From: an uncultured Haliea sp.
GTDB lineage: Bacteria; Pseudomonadota; Gammaproteobacteria; Pseudomonadales; Halieaceae
Direction of reading: 5' to 3'
NCBI GenBank assembly: GCA_913061145.1
Contig: CAJXUQ010000018.1
Coordinates: 1-64,000, forward strand
DNA: 64,000 nt
Below, piece after piece: positions 26,223 through 36,748 of this stretch (the stretch's first letter is position 1; every line of letters begins with the position of its first letter). The notes below the pieces were generated by a model. It saw only the letters and a list, made by a program, of their open reading frames with translations, was not told where the DNA came from and did no database searches. Made by a program: the position numbers and the translations under genes.

Positions 26223-29200
26223 TCACGGGAGGCTGGCCAACCAGTCGTCTACAAGCGCCAGAGCACGCGCATAATCGTAGGCCGTCAATGCGCGCTGCAG
26301 ACTGCGGAACCGCTCCGGGGCCGCGGCTCGCAGGGCCGGGGCCGCCGCATTCAACAGGGGACGCGCGGCGGCATCGTCCTCGGCCAGCAGTGCGCGCAGC
26401 CGGTTCAATGCGCCGACGGCGTCACCTCCTGCCTGATGGCCGCTATCACCCGTACCCGTTGGGGCCGCTGGCGCCGGCACCTTCTCCAGCGCCGCCAGCA
26501 GCGGCAGCAGCAGGCGCGCGACATCCTGCAGCAACGCCTCCAACTGGGCGGTATCCGGCGCAGCCGTGCGGCAGGCCTGCTCCAGCGCGGCGGCCGCCTG
26601 CGACAGCCCCGTCGCCCCCACCGTAGCGGCGAGACCTTTCAGCGAATGTGCACTGCGCTGCGCCAGACGCCAGTCGTCCGCCTGTGCTGCCGTATTGAAG
26701 TCGTCGACAAACTGCGCCTGGTCCGTCGCAAATCCGTGCAGGATACGCAGGTACAGGCCGGTATTGCCCTGCAGCCGCTCCAGACCGGCGGCGGCATCAA
26801 CACCGGGCAGCGCCAACACCTCCTCTGGCAAAGGCACGCCGTGAGCAGAACGGGTCAAGTTGCTGGAAGGCGCCTCCACAGGCTGGGCACCCTCCGCCGG
26901 CGTTATCCAGCGCGCCATTGTCGCCAGCATGACAGCCACATCAAGCGGTTTGCCGATGTGGTCATTCATCCCGACCGCTAGCACGCGCTCCCGGTCTCCC
27001 GACATGACGTTGGCCGTCATGGCAATAACCGGCAGCGCCTGCGTTGTCGGGTTGGCGCGTATACGGCGCGTGGCCTCATAGCCGTCCATCACCGGCATCT
27101 GGCAATCCATCAACACGCCGTCAAAGCGCTGCGCTTCCAGTAACTGCAGCGCCTCACGGCCGTCCCCCGCCAGCGTTACACGAATGCCGTAGCCTTCCAG
27201 CAATTCACGCGCCACATCCTGATTGACCAGATTGTCCTCGACCAGCAACACATGCGCACCGCGCAGGCGATCCACAGCCTGCTGCAGTTCACGCGTGCCG
27301 GACGCCAGTCGAGCGCCAGGCGGCGCGCTGCGCTCAACTGCCTGCACGACGGCGTCAAACAGCGCCAGAGGCGTCAGTGGCTTGGTCAGCAAGGCCGCAA
27401 TGCTGGGCCCGCTGGCAGGCCCTTCAATCTGGTCGGCACTGAAATCCGACAGAACAATCACCGCAGGCATTGGCAACGACGTTGCATCGCCTTGCAGCTG
27501 ACGCAAGACATCCAATCCGCTGACCGTGCCCAGTTTCCAGTCAAGCAGGACAACGGCGTAGGACGTATCCTGTGTGCTGCTTTGCAGTATTTCCACGGCT
27601 TCGGCGGCTTCAGCAGCAAAATCCACCCGGTGGCCGAATGCGCTCAGGTAACGACCGAGGATCTCCCGGGCATTGCGGTTGTCGTCCACCACCAGAACCC
27701 GAAAAGGACGCTGCACGGGCGACAGGCTGGGCCGGGGATCCTCAACGCTGCAGGGGAACGTAAAGCGGAACACCGAGCCCACGCCGTATTCACTCTCTAC
27801 CCAGATGTGCCCGCCCATCATGTCAACGAGGTTCTTGCAAATGGCCAGGCCAAGGCCGGAACCGCCATACTTGCGTGTGGTCGAGGGATCCGCCTGGGTA
27901 AATGCCTGAAACAACGCGGACTGCTGCTCCGTTGTCAATCCAATACCGGTATCTGACACACTGAACTGCAGCAGGAATTGCTTGTTATTGCGCTCGATAA
28001 TCTCAACCGCGGCGATCACTTCACCACCGTCTTCAGTAAACTTCAGGGCGTTACTGCACAGGTTCACCAGAACCTGCCCGAGGCGCACCGGGTCACCCAG
28101 CAGAAGGCGCGGCAGATCGGCAGGCATGTTGAACAGGAACTCGATATTCTTCTCGGCCGCGCGCATTCCCGTTGTGTTTGCCAGACGCTCAAACACCTCA
28201 TCCAGTGCAAAGGGAATCGTCTCCATGCTCAGCTTGCCCGCTTCAATCTTGGAGAAATCCAGAATGTCGTTAATGATCGACAGTAATGTCTTGGCGGAGA
28301 GTTCGATTTTGTTGATGTAGTCGCGCTGCCTGTCGTCGAGCTGGGTACGCAAGGCGAGGTGTGACATGCCTATAATGGCGTTCATCGGTGTGCGAATTTC
28401 GTGTGACATATTCGCCAGAAAGCTTGATTTGGCGGCGGTAGCAGCCTGCGCTGCATCACGTGCGCCTTCGAGTTCCTGATTGAGCAGGCGCTCCAGGTGG
28501 TGATTGATACGCACACCGGCGATGCGCGTGATACTTCCGCGTTCATCCCGCTCCACCACTTGACCAACATCGAGGAACCAGCGCCATTCTCCATCGGCGC
28601 ACAGCTGCCGGTATTCACAGCGGTAGGTATCCGTGCGCCCCTCCAGGCAATCCGTGGCGAGCGTCGTCGCCCTGTCAATGTCATCAGGATGTATCAAGCG
28701 CACAACGGTATCTATGCCCCGCCGCAACGGCGACCAGACCTCCTCGCTCTCGCGCAGATCAAGCGGTGCATAGGCCATAAGACGCGCGAAATTCTCGTTG
28801 ACGATAAAGCGATCAGTCTCGGGGAAATATTCCCACAGCCCCAGATCAGCGGCTTCGGCAATCAGCAACAAACGCTGCTCACTTTCTTTCTGCTGCTGCT
28901 CTGCGCGCACGCGCGGCGTTATGTCAATGAGCGTACCGACCAGGGTTTCAACATTGCCATCTTCGTCAGACTCGGCGCGACCGGTCTCAAAGAGGAAACG
29001 GATTTCGCCAGCGCTATCCAGAATACGATAGGCCAGAGAGAAGCTTCGGTCTTCATCGATTGCTGCACTCACAACGTCGCTGACGCGACCGGTATCTTCC
29101 GGGTGAATGATGCTTGCGTAGCTGCGTACCGCATTGTTAATGAAGTCGCTTGCAGGGTATCCCGTGAGTTCCTGCACCGCATCGTTCATGTACAACATGG

Positions 29201-31751
29201 TCCAGTGTTCATCTATCAACGCACGGTAGACGGTGCCAGGAATGGTGGAAACGAGCCTGCTGTACTCCTGATCGCGCCGACTCAGCGCGCGCTGCATTGC
29301 CTTGCGCTCAGTGATATCACGCAGTGATGCAATAATCCGCAAGCGATCGCCCTCTCCCATCGGGTTGAGACTGATTTCGACCGGCACGATATGCCCATCG
29401 CTGTGCGCAGCCACCAACTCGCGTGCCTTGGCATTGCGCACCGAGCCCACGCGAGCCGCGTTGACAAATGCGTCACGCAGCGCGACATGCCCCTGACGCT
29501 GGGCCCGAGGCATGAGAATTTCGACGGGCTGGCCAATCATCTCCTCGGGGGTGTAGCCGAAGATCTCCTGCGCACGACGGTTAACAAGCGTAATGCAGCC
29601 GTTGGCGTCAGTGATGACCAGTGCGTCTGGCGCCGCTTCCAATAAAGCCTCAAACTGCCGCTGCTTTTCCGTCTCCTGCTGCCTGGCCAGCTCCAGCTCA
29701 GTGACATCAAAATTAACGCCTGTCATGGAAATCGCCCTGCCGGCAGGATCGCAACGTACCTGACCGCGAGCATGCACATAGAGTGTACTGCCGTCCGTCC
29801 GCTGCATGCGATAATCAGCCTCCACCGGCGCTGCCGTTGTGACTGCCCGGCGCAATGCTGTCTGCAACGACGCACGATCATCCGGGTCCACGAGCGCCAG
29901 ATACCATTCTGCATCCTTGCCCGCTTCTGCCCGGTCTACCCCCAGTTCGGCAAGAAAGGCGTCTTCCCAGGTCCAATGATCCGCAACGATGTCCCACTCG
30001 AAAATGAACGCACGCGCCGCACGTAACGATTCAGTGCGGCTCAGCTCGGCCGCATGAAGCTCAGCCAGAAGCCGGCGAGTTTCTGTCACGTCCTGCAACA
30101 AGCCAACATAGTGACTGATACCGCCGGCAGCATCGAAGACCGGTGCGATCACCTGGTCGCACCAGATCAGCCCCCCATCGCGGCTGCGGTTGACGATTTC
30201 GCTATGCCACACTTTCCCTGCGGATATGGTCCGCCACATATCCTTATAGTGTGCGGCATCCATCTTCCCGCTCTTCAGCAGGCCGGGGTCGCGTCCCGAG
30301 ACGTCGGCTTCGGTATATCCGGTGAGACGGGTAAAGGCGGGATTGACGTACTCAATACGCCCACTGGTATCGGTAATCAGCACAGAAACCGGACTCTGCT
30401 CCACCGCAGAACCCACTGCGCGCATCTGGTCACCCTGCTCCCGCAGACGCTGCTGCAGATAGCGCCGTCCGCGCTCTGATAGCCACAAGACAAATGCCAG
30501 CATGCTGATAACGAGAATCGTGATTGCCAATGCCGTGGCGTAAACCAGGCGCTCCACCAAACGGTACTGTTGCAGTACCTCGGCGACATCAATCTCCGTT
30601 CCCACACCCATACCCACTTCCGGTGACCAGCTCCAGGCACCCATCACGGGAACGCCTCGGTAATCCCGGTAACCCCGTGTATCCACACCCGCTATCCCCG
30701 CGATCGCCTGACTGGCCATTCGCGTCAGCGGCCAGGCGGACGAGTCAGTTTGGGGCAGATCACCGGCCATCAGATCTACCCCTGGATCGTGCAGCTTCGG
30801 ATGACCCCGGGAAGAGAAAATAGCCGGGTAACGCTCAGCGAGCCGCTGCATGCTCTCTGCGAAGCGCGAGCCGTTGAGCACCTCAGCTCGACGGTTGAAA
30901 ATGAACGATTCACCAGAGTCACCCGCTCTGGCCCTTTGCAACAGCGCATTCAGTTCTGCGTGGTCAGCTGCCTCGAGGAGCAGGAACGCGAGACCGCCAT
31001 GCGCCACTCTCAATGCCTGTAACAGTGCGAGATGGTTATCATGCTCAGCCCCCTCTCGATCGATGGCCAGTAGCAAAGGCCCACGCATGGAAGACGCCGT
31101 CTCGAGCGCCTGCGCTATGTGTTCGACATAGAAACCACTATCCGGAGCGAAGTCTGTACTGGCGGCAAGCACCTCACCCTCGCCATCGAACACAATGAAA
31201 CAGGCTTGCCTGAGGCTTGGGTGCACGTTGAGCAGCGCCTGCAGTCTGGCCGTCGACTGCTTTGTGTTGCGCTGCATTGGGCTGGCCACCAACTCCCCAA
31301 TAACCTGCTGGATGTCCCCGGTTTGGAGCAGGTCCCTCAGGTAGACAAGCTGTCGTTCGAACCAGAGTTCCAGCCCCGAGCGCACGCCACTGTTAATAGA
31401 GGTGAGAATAAGCGCCTGGGCACTGCGGGCCTCGGACTCGAGACGTTGCAGTGTGGCTTGCGCAGCGAGCACCGTAATGCTGAGAAACAGGACGGCAACG
31501 CCGTATACCGCAAAGCGAAAGCGGACACCAGAAAAGAGGATCAGCTGTCGCTGGGGGCTCACGCCCCTCAACAAAAAGAGTAGAAGTGTTACGACCAGCG
31601 CAACAAGACCTGCGAGGCCCACAAGAAGTAACAGGGAGTCTCCCATGAGATTAAACGACGGGAGCGGCTCGGCAGACAGCATGTCCGGCCACAGAAGCAA
31701 GAGACAACACAACCGGGTGAGCAATACCCGTGAGGGAGACAACCAATGCAT
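26223..31751 (-). CDS. Hybrid sensor histidine kinase: sensor, five PAS, HisKA, two receivers, HPt
   Basis: 1842 residues. A signal-like hydrophobic N-terminus (1-27) and membrane segments near 38-61, 79-98 and 402-424 enclose an extracytoplasmic sensor region (about 100-400). Five PAS/PAC units follow (about 445-565, 575-690, 697-820, 828-950, 960-1080). The kinase has H1117 in MSHEIRTP and a GHKL ATPase (GSGLGLAIC near 1297-1305). Receivers carry D1404 (VLLDWKL) and D1549 ([11 protein letters not shown]); the HPt domain has H1702 (AHSLKG). It is the BarA/ArcB-like full phosphorelay layout. The start at 31751 is chosen because a longer frame would overlap the response regulator gene; the gap to it is seven bases. 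The signal sensed is unknown. Confidence 0.9.
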   Translation of the reverse strand: MHWLSPSRVLLTRLCCLLLLWPDMLSAEPLPSFNLMGDSLLLLVGLAGLVALVVTLLLFLLRGVSPQRQLILFSGVRFRFAVYGVAVLFLSITVLAAQATLQRLESEARSAQALILTSINSGVRSGLELWFERQLVYLRDLLQTGDIQQVIGELVASPMQRNTKQSTARLQALLNVHPSLRQACFIVFDGEGEVLAASTDFAPDSGFYVEHIAQALETASSMRGPLLLAIDREGAEHDNHLALLQALRVAHGGLAFLLLEAADHAELNALLQRARAGDSGESFIFNRRAEVLNGSRFAESMQRLAERYPAIFSSRGHPKLHDPGVDLMAGDLPQTDSSAWPLTRMASQAIAGIAGVDTRGYRDYRGVPVMGAWSWSPEVGMGVGTEIDVAEVLQQYRLVERLVYATALAITILVISMLAFVLWLSERGRRYLQQRLREQGDQMRAVGSAVEQSPVSVLITDTSGRIEYVNPAFTRLTGYTEADVSGRDPGLLKSGKMDAAHYKDMWRTISAGKVWHSEIVNRSRDGGLIWCDQVIAPVFDAAGGISHYVGLLQDVTETRRLLAELHAAELSRTESLRAARAFIFEWDIVADHWTWEDAFLAELGVDRAEAGKDAEWYLALVDPDDRASLQTALRRAVTTAAPVEADYRMQRTDGSTLYVHARGQVRCDPAGRAISMTGVNFDVTELELARQQETEKQRQFEALLEAAPDALVITDANGCITLVNRRAQEIFGYTPEEMIGQPVEILMPRAQRQGHVALRDAFVNAARVGSVRNAKARELVAAHSDGHIVPVEISLNPMGEGDRLRIIASLRDITERKAMQRALSRRDQEYSRLVSTIPGTVYRALIDEHWTMLYMNDAVQELTGYPASDFINNAVRSYASIIHPEDTGRVSDVVSAAIDEDRSFSLAYRILDSAGEIRFLFETGRAESDEDGNVETLVGTLIDITPRVRAEQQQKESEQRLLLIAEAADLGLWEYFPETDRFIVNENFARLMAYAPLDLRESEEVWSPLRRGIDTVVRLIHPDDIDRATTLATDCLEGRTDTYRCEYRQLCADGEWRWFLDVGQVVERDERGSITRIAGVRINHHLERLLNQELEGARDAAQAATAAKSSFLANMSHEIRTPMNAIIGMSHLALRTQLDDRQRDYINKIELSAKTLLSIINDILDFSKIEAGKLSMETIPFALDEVFERLANTTGMRAAEKNIEFLFNMPADLPRLLLGDPVRLGQVLVNLCSNALKFTEDGGEVIAAVEIIERNNKQFLLQFSVSDTGIGLTTEQQSALFQAFTQADPSTTRKYGGSGLGLAICKNLVDMMGGHIWVESEYGVGSVFRFTFPCSVEDPRPSLSPVQRPFRVLVVDDNRNAREILGRYLSAFGHRVDFAAEAAEAVEILQSSTQDTSYAVVLLDWKLGTVSGLDVLRQLQGDATSLPMPAVIVLSDFSADQIEGPASGPSIAALLTKPLTPLALFDAVVQAVERSAPPGARLASGTRELQQAVDRLRGAHVLLVEDNLVNQDVARELLEGYGIRVTLAGDGREALQLLEAQRFDGVLMDCQMPVMDGYEATRRIRANPTTQALPVIAMTANVMSGDRERVLAVGMNDHIGKPLDVAVMLATMARWITPAEGAQPVEAPSSNLTRSAHGVPLPEEVLALPGVDAAAGLERLQGNTGLYLRILHGFATDQAQFVDDFNTAAQADDWRLAQRSAHSLKGLAATVGATGLSQAAAALEQACRTAAPDTAQLEALLQDVARLLLPLLAALEKVPAPAAPTGTGDSGHQAGGDAVGALNRLRALLAEDDAAARPLLNAAAPALRAAAPERFRSLQRALTAYDYARALALVDDWLASLP

Positions 31752-31758
31752 TGAGGGC

Positions 31759-32814
31759 CTACTCTCGTGCAGGACGAATGGCGCCGTCCTCCCGATAGCG
31801 GCTGCGCACCAGTTCAATCTCGGGAATACAGTCGAGGAAGCAATCAACCAGGTGAGGGTCAAAGTGACGGCCCGACTGCCCCACGATCCAGTCCAGCGCT
31901 GTTTGCAAAGGCCATGCTTCCTTGTAGGGTCGCTTGCTGGTCAGTGCGTCGAACACATCTGCCAGGGCGACGATGCGTCCGACACGCGGAATAGCCTCGC
32001 CCGAGAGACCCTTTGGATAACCGCTGCCATCCCACTTTTCATGATGCGACAGGGCCACGGTCGACGCCATCGCCAGCAGGCCGGACCCCTGCGGGTCGCC
32101 AAGGATTTCCGCCCCGATCGCGGAGTGAGTCTTCATGATTTCCCACTCCGCTGGCGTCAGCTTGCCCGGTTTCCGCAGAATGCTGTCCGGTATCCCAATC
32201 TTGCCAAGATCATGCATCGGCGCGGCGTTCAGGAGCAAGTCTGCGTCACCCTGGTCCATCCCGGCCGCAAGGCCTATCAGGCGTGAATAGTGACTCATGC
32301 GAATCACGTGCAGGCCGGTTTCATTATCCTTGTATTCCGCCGCGCGCCCTAGGCGCTGGATGATCTGCAGCCGTGTGTCGTTGAGCTGCACCGTGCGCTG
32401 ACGCACCTTGCGCTCAAGCTCCTGATTCTGGTCGTACAGCGCCAGGTGGGTACGCACACGGGCAAGCACCAGGGGCGGGCTTACCGGCTTGGTAATGTAA
32501 TCCACGGCACCCAGCTCGAAGCCGCGCAGTTCATCCTTGGGATCAATACTGGCGGTGGCAAAAATGACGGGGATATGGCGGGTGGTGTAGTCTTCCTTGA
32601 GCCGGCGGCAGACCTCGAAGCCGTCCATTTCCGGCATCATGATATCGAGCAGAATAATATCGGGCGGTGTACGACGCACGATCTCAAGCGCCCGTGTACC
32701 CCGCGTTGCCACCTTCACCTGGTAGCTATCACGCAATACCTCAGAGAGAACATCCAGGTTCTCCGGCATGTCGTCGACAACCAGCACTGTCTTCCTGTGG
32801 TTCTCTGTAGCCAC
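31759..32814 (-). CDS. Response regulator with HD-GYP phosphodiesterase output
   Basis: 351 residues. The receiver domain has D57 (LLDIMMPEMDG), DD near 14-15 and the switch Lys (ITKPVS). After a linker helix, an HD-GYP domain (about 145-345) shows HDLGKIGIPDSIL and HHEKWDGSGYPKGL, all needed for hydrolysis of cyclic di-GMP. The start is GTG at 32814 with AGGGAG six bases upstream. It is the first gene of a pair with the hybrid kinase, whose start follows by seven bases, so the kinase very likely phosphorylates this regulator and lowers cyclic di-GMP in answer to its signal. Confidence 0.93.
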   Translation of the reverse strand: MATENHRKTVLVVDDMPENLDVLSEVLRDSYQVKVATRGTRALEIVRRTPPDIILLDIMMPEMDGFEVCRRLKEDYTTRHIPVIFATASIDPKDELRGFELGAVDYITKPVSPPLVLARVRTHLALYDQNQELERKVRQRTVQLNDTRLQIIQRLGRAAEYKDNETGLHVIRMSHYSRLIGLAAGMDQGDADLLLNAAPMHDLGKIGIPDSILRKPGKLTPAEWEIMKTHSAIGAEILGDPQGSGLLAMASTVALSHHEKWDGSGYPKGLSGEAIPRVGRIVALADVFDALTSKRPYKEAWPLQTALDWIVGQSGRHFDPHLVDCFLDCIPEIELVRSRYREDGAIRPARE

Positions 32815-32902
32815 GTAACTCCCTGGGACTTGCCTGCGAGCCTCGTCTGACAGTGTAGACTATGCGGCGTATTGTGCACCCCGCAGCGGGCTGTTCCGTA
32901 CC

Positions 32903-33658
32903 TTATACCTGTGCCAGTTCACGCGCAATCACGGCCCTGACCAGGGGGTTGAACGGGAAGCCGATGTGGCTCGCCGGCACCGCCACGTTGCGCACCCAGC
33001 GCGCGTCAGCCTCACACTGGGCGATATCGCGCCCAACGATGCCATCCGTCTTGCTGTAGAGCGCCAGTACCGGCACCTGCAATTCACCCTGGTAGGCATG
33101 CTGCACCCAGCGCCGGATGCCTTCTTCATCCGCCGGACCCGGGTTGCGGCCGCTCATCACGCGGTACAGCGCTGTACCGCGGGGATCCCCGTAGGGCGTA
33201 CCCAGGGTGATCACGCGGCGTAACCATTCGGGGTGCCGATGTGCCAACGCCACCGCCACAAGCCCGCCCAGGCTCCAGCCTATCAGCGTGACCTTGCGCC
33301 CGGTGCGCTCGAATTCACTTTGCACCAACGCCGCAACGCGGCTTTCGGTTTCGCTGCGTGCCGCAAGTGCAGCCTCAAGGCTGGCTGCGCGATCTCCGCC
33401 CCCGTGCCGTCCCAGACCCCAGGGCATGGCGTTGTAACCCTGTGCATTGAGAAAGTTGCGCAGGCCCGCCGTGGAGGCATCGGCCGCCATGAACCCGGGC
33501 AACACGATGATACTGTGGCCATCGCCCCTGGGCAGGCGCCGCAGCAGAGGGCGCAGCAAGGCACTGCCGCCCATTTCGAGGAAGACGCGCCCCACCTCGG
33601 TGACACTGTGACGAATAAGTGGCGGTCGCGGGGGCGGATTTACGTTGGCTACTGACAT
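32903..33658 (-). CDS. Alpha/beta-hydrolase, lipase-like
   Basis: 251 residues. The oxyanion segment IIVLPGFMAADAST is followed by nucleophile elbow GWSLGG near 125-130, and DG (YSKTDGIV) and His (ASHIGF) complete a Ser-Asp-His triad. The sequence lacks a signal peptide, so it is probably cytoplasmic. It follows the epimerase and acyltransferase genes with 61 bases between stop and start, so may be part of that operon. An esterase or lipase acting on storage lipids fits the context but is inferred. Confidence 0.82.
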   Translation of the reverse strand: MSVANVNPPPRPPLIRHSVTEVGRVFLEMGGSALLRPLLRRLPRGDGHSIIVLPGFMAADASTAGLRNFLNAQGYNAMPWGLGRHGGGDRAASLEAALAARSETESRVAALVQSEFERTGRKVTLIGWSLGGLVAVALAHRHPEWLRRVITLGTPYGDPRGTALYRVMSGRNPGPADEEGIRRWVQHAYQGELQVPVLALYSKTDGIVGRDIAQCEADARWVRNVAVPASHIGFPFNPLVRAVIARELAQV

Positions 33659-33719
33659 GGCTTGGATACCTCACTTATACGTGGGTTATACGCCCCGGGT
33701 TATGGGCGGATCATCTCGC

Positions 33720-34730
33720 CTACGGTTCAATCACGCGGCCGGCCTGCCGCCGGCTGATGTGGCCACAGTCGTAAAGCCAACGCAGTGTATCGTAAAGGCT
33801 GTCCTGCAGGGGGCGGAAGCAAAACGCCAGCTCCCGTTCCACGCGCGAGTTGTCAAGCGGCACCCAGCGTGTTGCGTACTCCATGGCCTCCAGGCCGAAC
33901 GGCAGATCAACCGGCAAACGACCACTCAGCCGGTCATAGAGGCGCCCACTGAGGCGGGCCGCCAGGCCGGGCATCGGCACCGTGAGCAACCGTCGCCCGG
34001 TAATCTCCTGCAGGTTCTCGGCCACCTCCCGCCAGTCGAGATAATGTCCTCCCAGCACATAGCGATTACTCGGCGCCGGGGATTCCAGCAGCCTGCGATG
34101 CACCTCGGCAATGTCGCGCACGTCGACATACTGCGTGCCGGACGAAGTGATCGGGATGATGCCTTTCAACAACATCTGCAGACCCTGGTGCGGCTCGGTG
34201 AGACCGGGGTCATCCGGGCCGATCACCTGCGCCGGGTACGTGATCTGCACCGCTGCCCCCTCCGCCTGCAAGCCCCGCACATACTCCTCGCAAGCCACTT
34301 TCGAGCGCCCGTAGGCATTGCGTGCCTGCCCGGGTGGCGAGTCTTCGGTCAGCGTGTCGGCCTGCGGGTCATACAGCGCCGTCACACTGGAGACGTGGAT
34401 GACCCGCTTGATGCCGCGCTCCACCGCGCCGCCGATCACCAGGCGGGTGCCTTCGACGTTGGTGCGCCAGACGCGCTCTGCATCCGCCGCATGGGTAGAG
34501 ACCATCGCCGCCGAATGCACCACGGCATCACAGCCGTCGAGGGCACGCGCGACCTGCGTCGCGTCCGTCACATCGCCGCGCACAAACTGTTGCACACGAT
34601 CCTCGCCAAAAAGGGTCAGCATCTTGTCGACGCTGCGCACCAGCAGGCTCACCTCATGCCCTTCGGCCAACAGTGCCTGCGCCGTGTGATAGCCCACAAA
34701 GCCGGTGGCACCGGTAATCATGACCCGCAT
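33720..34730 (-). CDS. NAD-dependent epimerase/dehydratase-type oxidoreductase
   Basis: Extended SDR of 336 residues with GATGFVG near 7-13, a HSAA motif after strand 4, and YGRSK as the YxxxK site. It resembles the 3-beta-hydroxysteroid dehydrogenase/dihydroflavonol reductase group rather than sugar epimerases. The ATG lies one base from the acyltransferase stop codon, so the two are cotranscribed. It could reduce an acyl or aldehyde/ketone intermediate for wax or lipid formation, or act on a sterol; no evidence decides. Confidence 0.85.
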   Translation of the reverse strand: MRVMITGATGFVGYHTAQALLAEGHEVSLLVRSVDKMLTLFGEDRVQQFVRGDVTDATQVARALDGCDAVVHSAAMVSTHAADAERVWRTNVEGTRLVIGGAVERGIKRVIHVSSVTALYDPQADTLTEDSPPGQARNAYGRSKVACEEYVRGLQAEGAAVQITYPAQVIGPDDPGLTEPHQGLQMLLKGIIPITSSGTQYVDVRDIAEVHRRLLESPAPSNRYVLGGHYLDWREVAENLQEITGRRLLTVPMPGLAARLSGRLYDRLSGRLPVDLPFGLEAMEYATRWVPLDNSRVERELAFCFRPLQDSLYDTLRWLYDCGHISRRQAGRVIEP

Positions 34731-34731
34731 C

Positions 34732-36312
34732 TCAGCGCTCCGCCCCGGGGCGGGATTTCGGCCGCGCCTTGGCGCCTGCCCGGGGACTGGCCCGCGAGGC
34801 CTTCACCCGTGGCGTTTTCGCCGCAGGTTGTGCCTTGCGAGTGCCTTTCGCCGGCGCCCTGGTGGCTGACGCCGCCTTCCTGCTTGCCGGCGCCGCCTTG
34901 GGGACCTGTGCCAGCAATTCCTCGAAGGAGGCTTCCAGGCACGCCACATAGTTAGCCGGATCGGGGAGCATCTCGCGACAGGCGGTGAATGACAGCGTGA
35001 TGGTGCCCTGCCGATTCTGCACGGCGCTGTAGATCACATGAAACAGGCCGACGCTGGGCAGCAGCGGACCCAGGCTCAGGGCATCCACCAGCCGGGCGCC
35101 GCAGAAATACTGTTGAAACGGCGGCCCGGGTACGTTGGTCACCACCGTATTGAACATGACCGACGATTCGGTGAGCCCGGTAGCCGACGCCAGGCGCAGC
35201 GCCAGTGCCAGCAGGTTGCCCGGCACCAGGTCTGTCAACTCCAGTGCCAGCTTGGGGCCCACGGCGGCCGCATAGGCTTTGGCCTGGCGACTTTCCTGAT
35301 TGATCGCGCGCAGTCGCTGCACGGGATCTTCGACATCACTGCACAGCCCCACGCCCATGAAGCCGACCATATTGCCCCCGGCCATCTGCTCTTCCGGCGT
35401 GCGGACATCAATCGGGCAACCGGCCACCATGCCGTTGGTGGGCAACTCGTCGTGCGTCTGCAGGTAGCGACGCAGCCCTCCCGACACCACGGCGAGCATA
35501 ACGTCGTTGATGGTGCTGCCGGGACAAAGCTGGCGGATACTGCGCACCGCCTCAAAGTCAAAGCGTGCCGCGTCAACCGCCCGGTGCGGCGAAATACGCC
35601 CCTGGAAGCGGGTTCTCGGCGCCGGCGGGCGAGGTTCGAAGGCGTGCTCCGCATAGCCTTTGCGCAGCCGCAGCAATATCGGCACCGCCTGCCCTACCAG
35701 ACGCAGGGCCTTGCCGGGCATCTTCCAGGCGTCACTGTAGGCCTTGCTCAACATGCCAACCCGAGAGGGTATATCCGGCTCCCAGGGCGGCGCCTCCGCG
35801 ACCCGCGCCACCGTTGGCGAGGTATCCAGCATCAGGCTCATGAAGCGTGAGCCCGTGGCACCGTCCATCGCCGCGTGGTGGACTTTCAGCAACATGCCAA
35901 AGCACCCCTTCGGCAGGCCGTGCACATTGTCCAGCCCCTCGATGATGTACATCTCCCATAGAGGCTTGTCGCGCGCCAGCGGGCGCGAATGGATGCGCGC
36001 GGCCAGAATGCACAGCTGGCGCCAGTCGCCGGGCTTGGGCAGCGCGATATGCCGCACATGGTATTCGAGGTCGAAATCCGGGTCGTCGGCCCAGTAGGGC
36101 TGGCCCAGTCCCAGGGGCACACTCACCAGCTTGCGCCTGAAGATCGGCGACAGGTGCAGGCGCGATTCCATCAGCTTGAGAATCTGCTTGAAGCGGACTT
36201 TCCCGCCCGGCGCCGTACTCTGGTCGTAGATACTGATACCGCCGATGTGCTGCGGCATGCCTTCAAGTTCTGCATGCACGAACATGGCGTCCTGTCCCGA
36301 CAGCTGCTGCAT
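34732..36312 (-). CDS. Wax ester synthase/diacylglycerol acyltransferase with basic C-terminal tail
   Basis: WS/DGAT family enzyme, 526 residues, which transfers acyl-CoA to an alcohol or diacylglycerol to make storage lipid. The catalytic HHxxxDG is HHAAMDG at 145-151. Other family segments are PLWEMYIIEGL, PKxxFGMLLKVHHA and NVPGPPFQQYFCG. From about residue 472 the protein ends in some 55 residues almost entirely Ala, Lys, Arg, Pro and Ser, like a histone H1 tail, coded at about 34735-34899; this is not part of the usual enzyme. AGGGGGA precedes the ATG. It leads a three-gene operon with the epimerase and hydrolase. Confidence 0.9.
   Translation of the reverse strand: MQQLSGQDAMFVHAELEGMPQHIGGISIYDQSTAPGGKVRFKQILKLMESRLHLSPIFRRKLVSVPLGLGQPYWADDPDFDLEYHVRHIALPKPGDWRQLCILAARIHSRPLARDKPLWEMYIIEGLDNVHGLPKGCFGMLLKVHHAAMDGATGSRFMSLMLDTSPTVARVAEAPPWEPDIPSRVGMLSKAYSDAWKMPGKALRLVGQAVPILLRLRKGYAEHAFEPRPPAPRTRFQGRISPHRAVDAARFDFEAVRSIRQLCPGSTINDVMLAVVSGGLRRYLQTHDELPTNGMVAGCPIDVRTPEEQMAGGNMVGFMGVGLCSDVEDPVQRLRAINQESRQAKAYAAAVGPKLALELTDLVPGNLLALALRLASATGLTESSVMFNTVVTNVPGPPFQQYFCGARLVDALSLGPLLPSVGLFHVIYSAVQNRQGTITLSFTACREMLPDPANYVACLEASFEELLAQVPKAAPASRKAASATRAPAKGTRKAQPAAKTPRVKASRASPRAGAKARPKSRPGAER
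34735..34899 (-). repeat. Low-complexity Lys/Ala/Pro-rich coding segment of WS/DGAT gene
   Basis: The segment encodes short repeats of the types KAAP, RKAA, PAKG and KASRASPRA. It is highly basic and probably disordered. It resembles the tails of bacterial H1-like proteins and of PhaF-type phasins, which bind DNA. The link to DNA or lipid-granule binding is inference. Confidence 0.6.
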
Positions 36313-36405
36313 ACGCGTCGTCCCCCTGAGTGGCAGTGTCTGCTACCTGCTACGGTAACGCGTGTTGCCGGTGACAGGAAGACCCGCCGGTGCGTTCTTG
36401 CAGAC

Positions 36406-36418
36406 AAACCGCCGGTTT
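36406..36418. repeat. 13-bp palindrome upstream of the WS/DGAT operon
   Basis: AAACCGCCGGTTT is a perfect palindrome with one central base, 94 bases upstream of the acyltransferase start and 25 bases past the azlD stop. The loop is too short for a terminator hairpin; a protein-binding site is possible. No regulator is adjacent. Confidence 0.3.
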
Positions 36419-36442
36419 ATTGACTCAACGCAGGCCGCCTGT

Positions 36443-36748
36443 CTACACAGCGCGGTACAGCGCTGCCACCGCAATCCCCAGGGCAATGGCCGGCATTGGC
36501 TTGCGCAGCCAGAACATCATCACCGCGGTGGCCAGCAGCGCAAGGCGCCCTGCCGTGTCCGCCTGCAGGGCGATGGGGACCAGCACGGCGACCAGCACCG
36601 AGCCCGCCATGCCATTGATAAAACCCTCGACACGTCGATTGAGCGGGATCAGCCCCATGATGAACACCCCGCCAAAGCGCACCAGCAGGGTGACCAGTGC
36701 CATGCAGGCGATAATCAGCAGGGCGCCGGCGCCGGTCGTCGCAATCAT
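36443..36748 (-). CDS. azlD: AzlD-family branched-chain amino acid exporter small subunit
   Basis: 101 residues with three or four hydrophobic segments (ALLIIACMALVTLLVRFG, GSVLVAVLVPIAL, LLATAVMMFWL, ALGIAVAALY). Small partner of an AzlC exporter. The ATG overlaps the azlC stop by four bases (ATGA), so expression is coupled. Confidence 0.85.
   Translation of the reverse strand: MIATTGAGALLIIACMALVTLLVRFGGVFIMGLIPLNRRVEGFINGMAGSVLVAVLVPIALQADTAGRLALLATAVMMFWLRKPMPAIALGIAVAALYRAV

Noticed and set aside
31752-31862. N-terminal extension of the hybrid kinase by 37 residues
   Set aside because: It would overlap the HD-GYP gene by 104 bases and hides the signal-like N-terminus that begins at 31751.
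33645-34955. Plus-strand open frame of 436 codons across the epimerase
   Set aside because: Antisense to an SDR with intact GxxGxxG and YxxxK; no recognisable domain.
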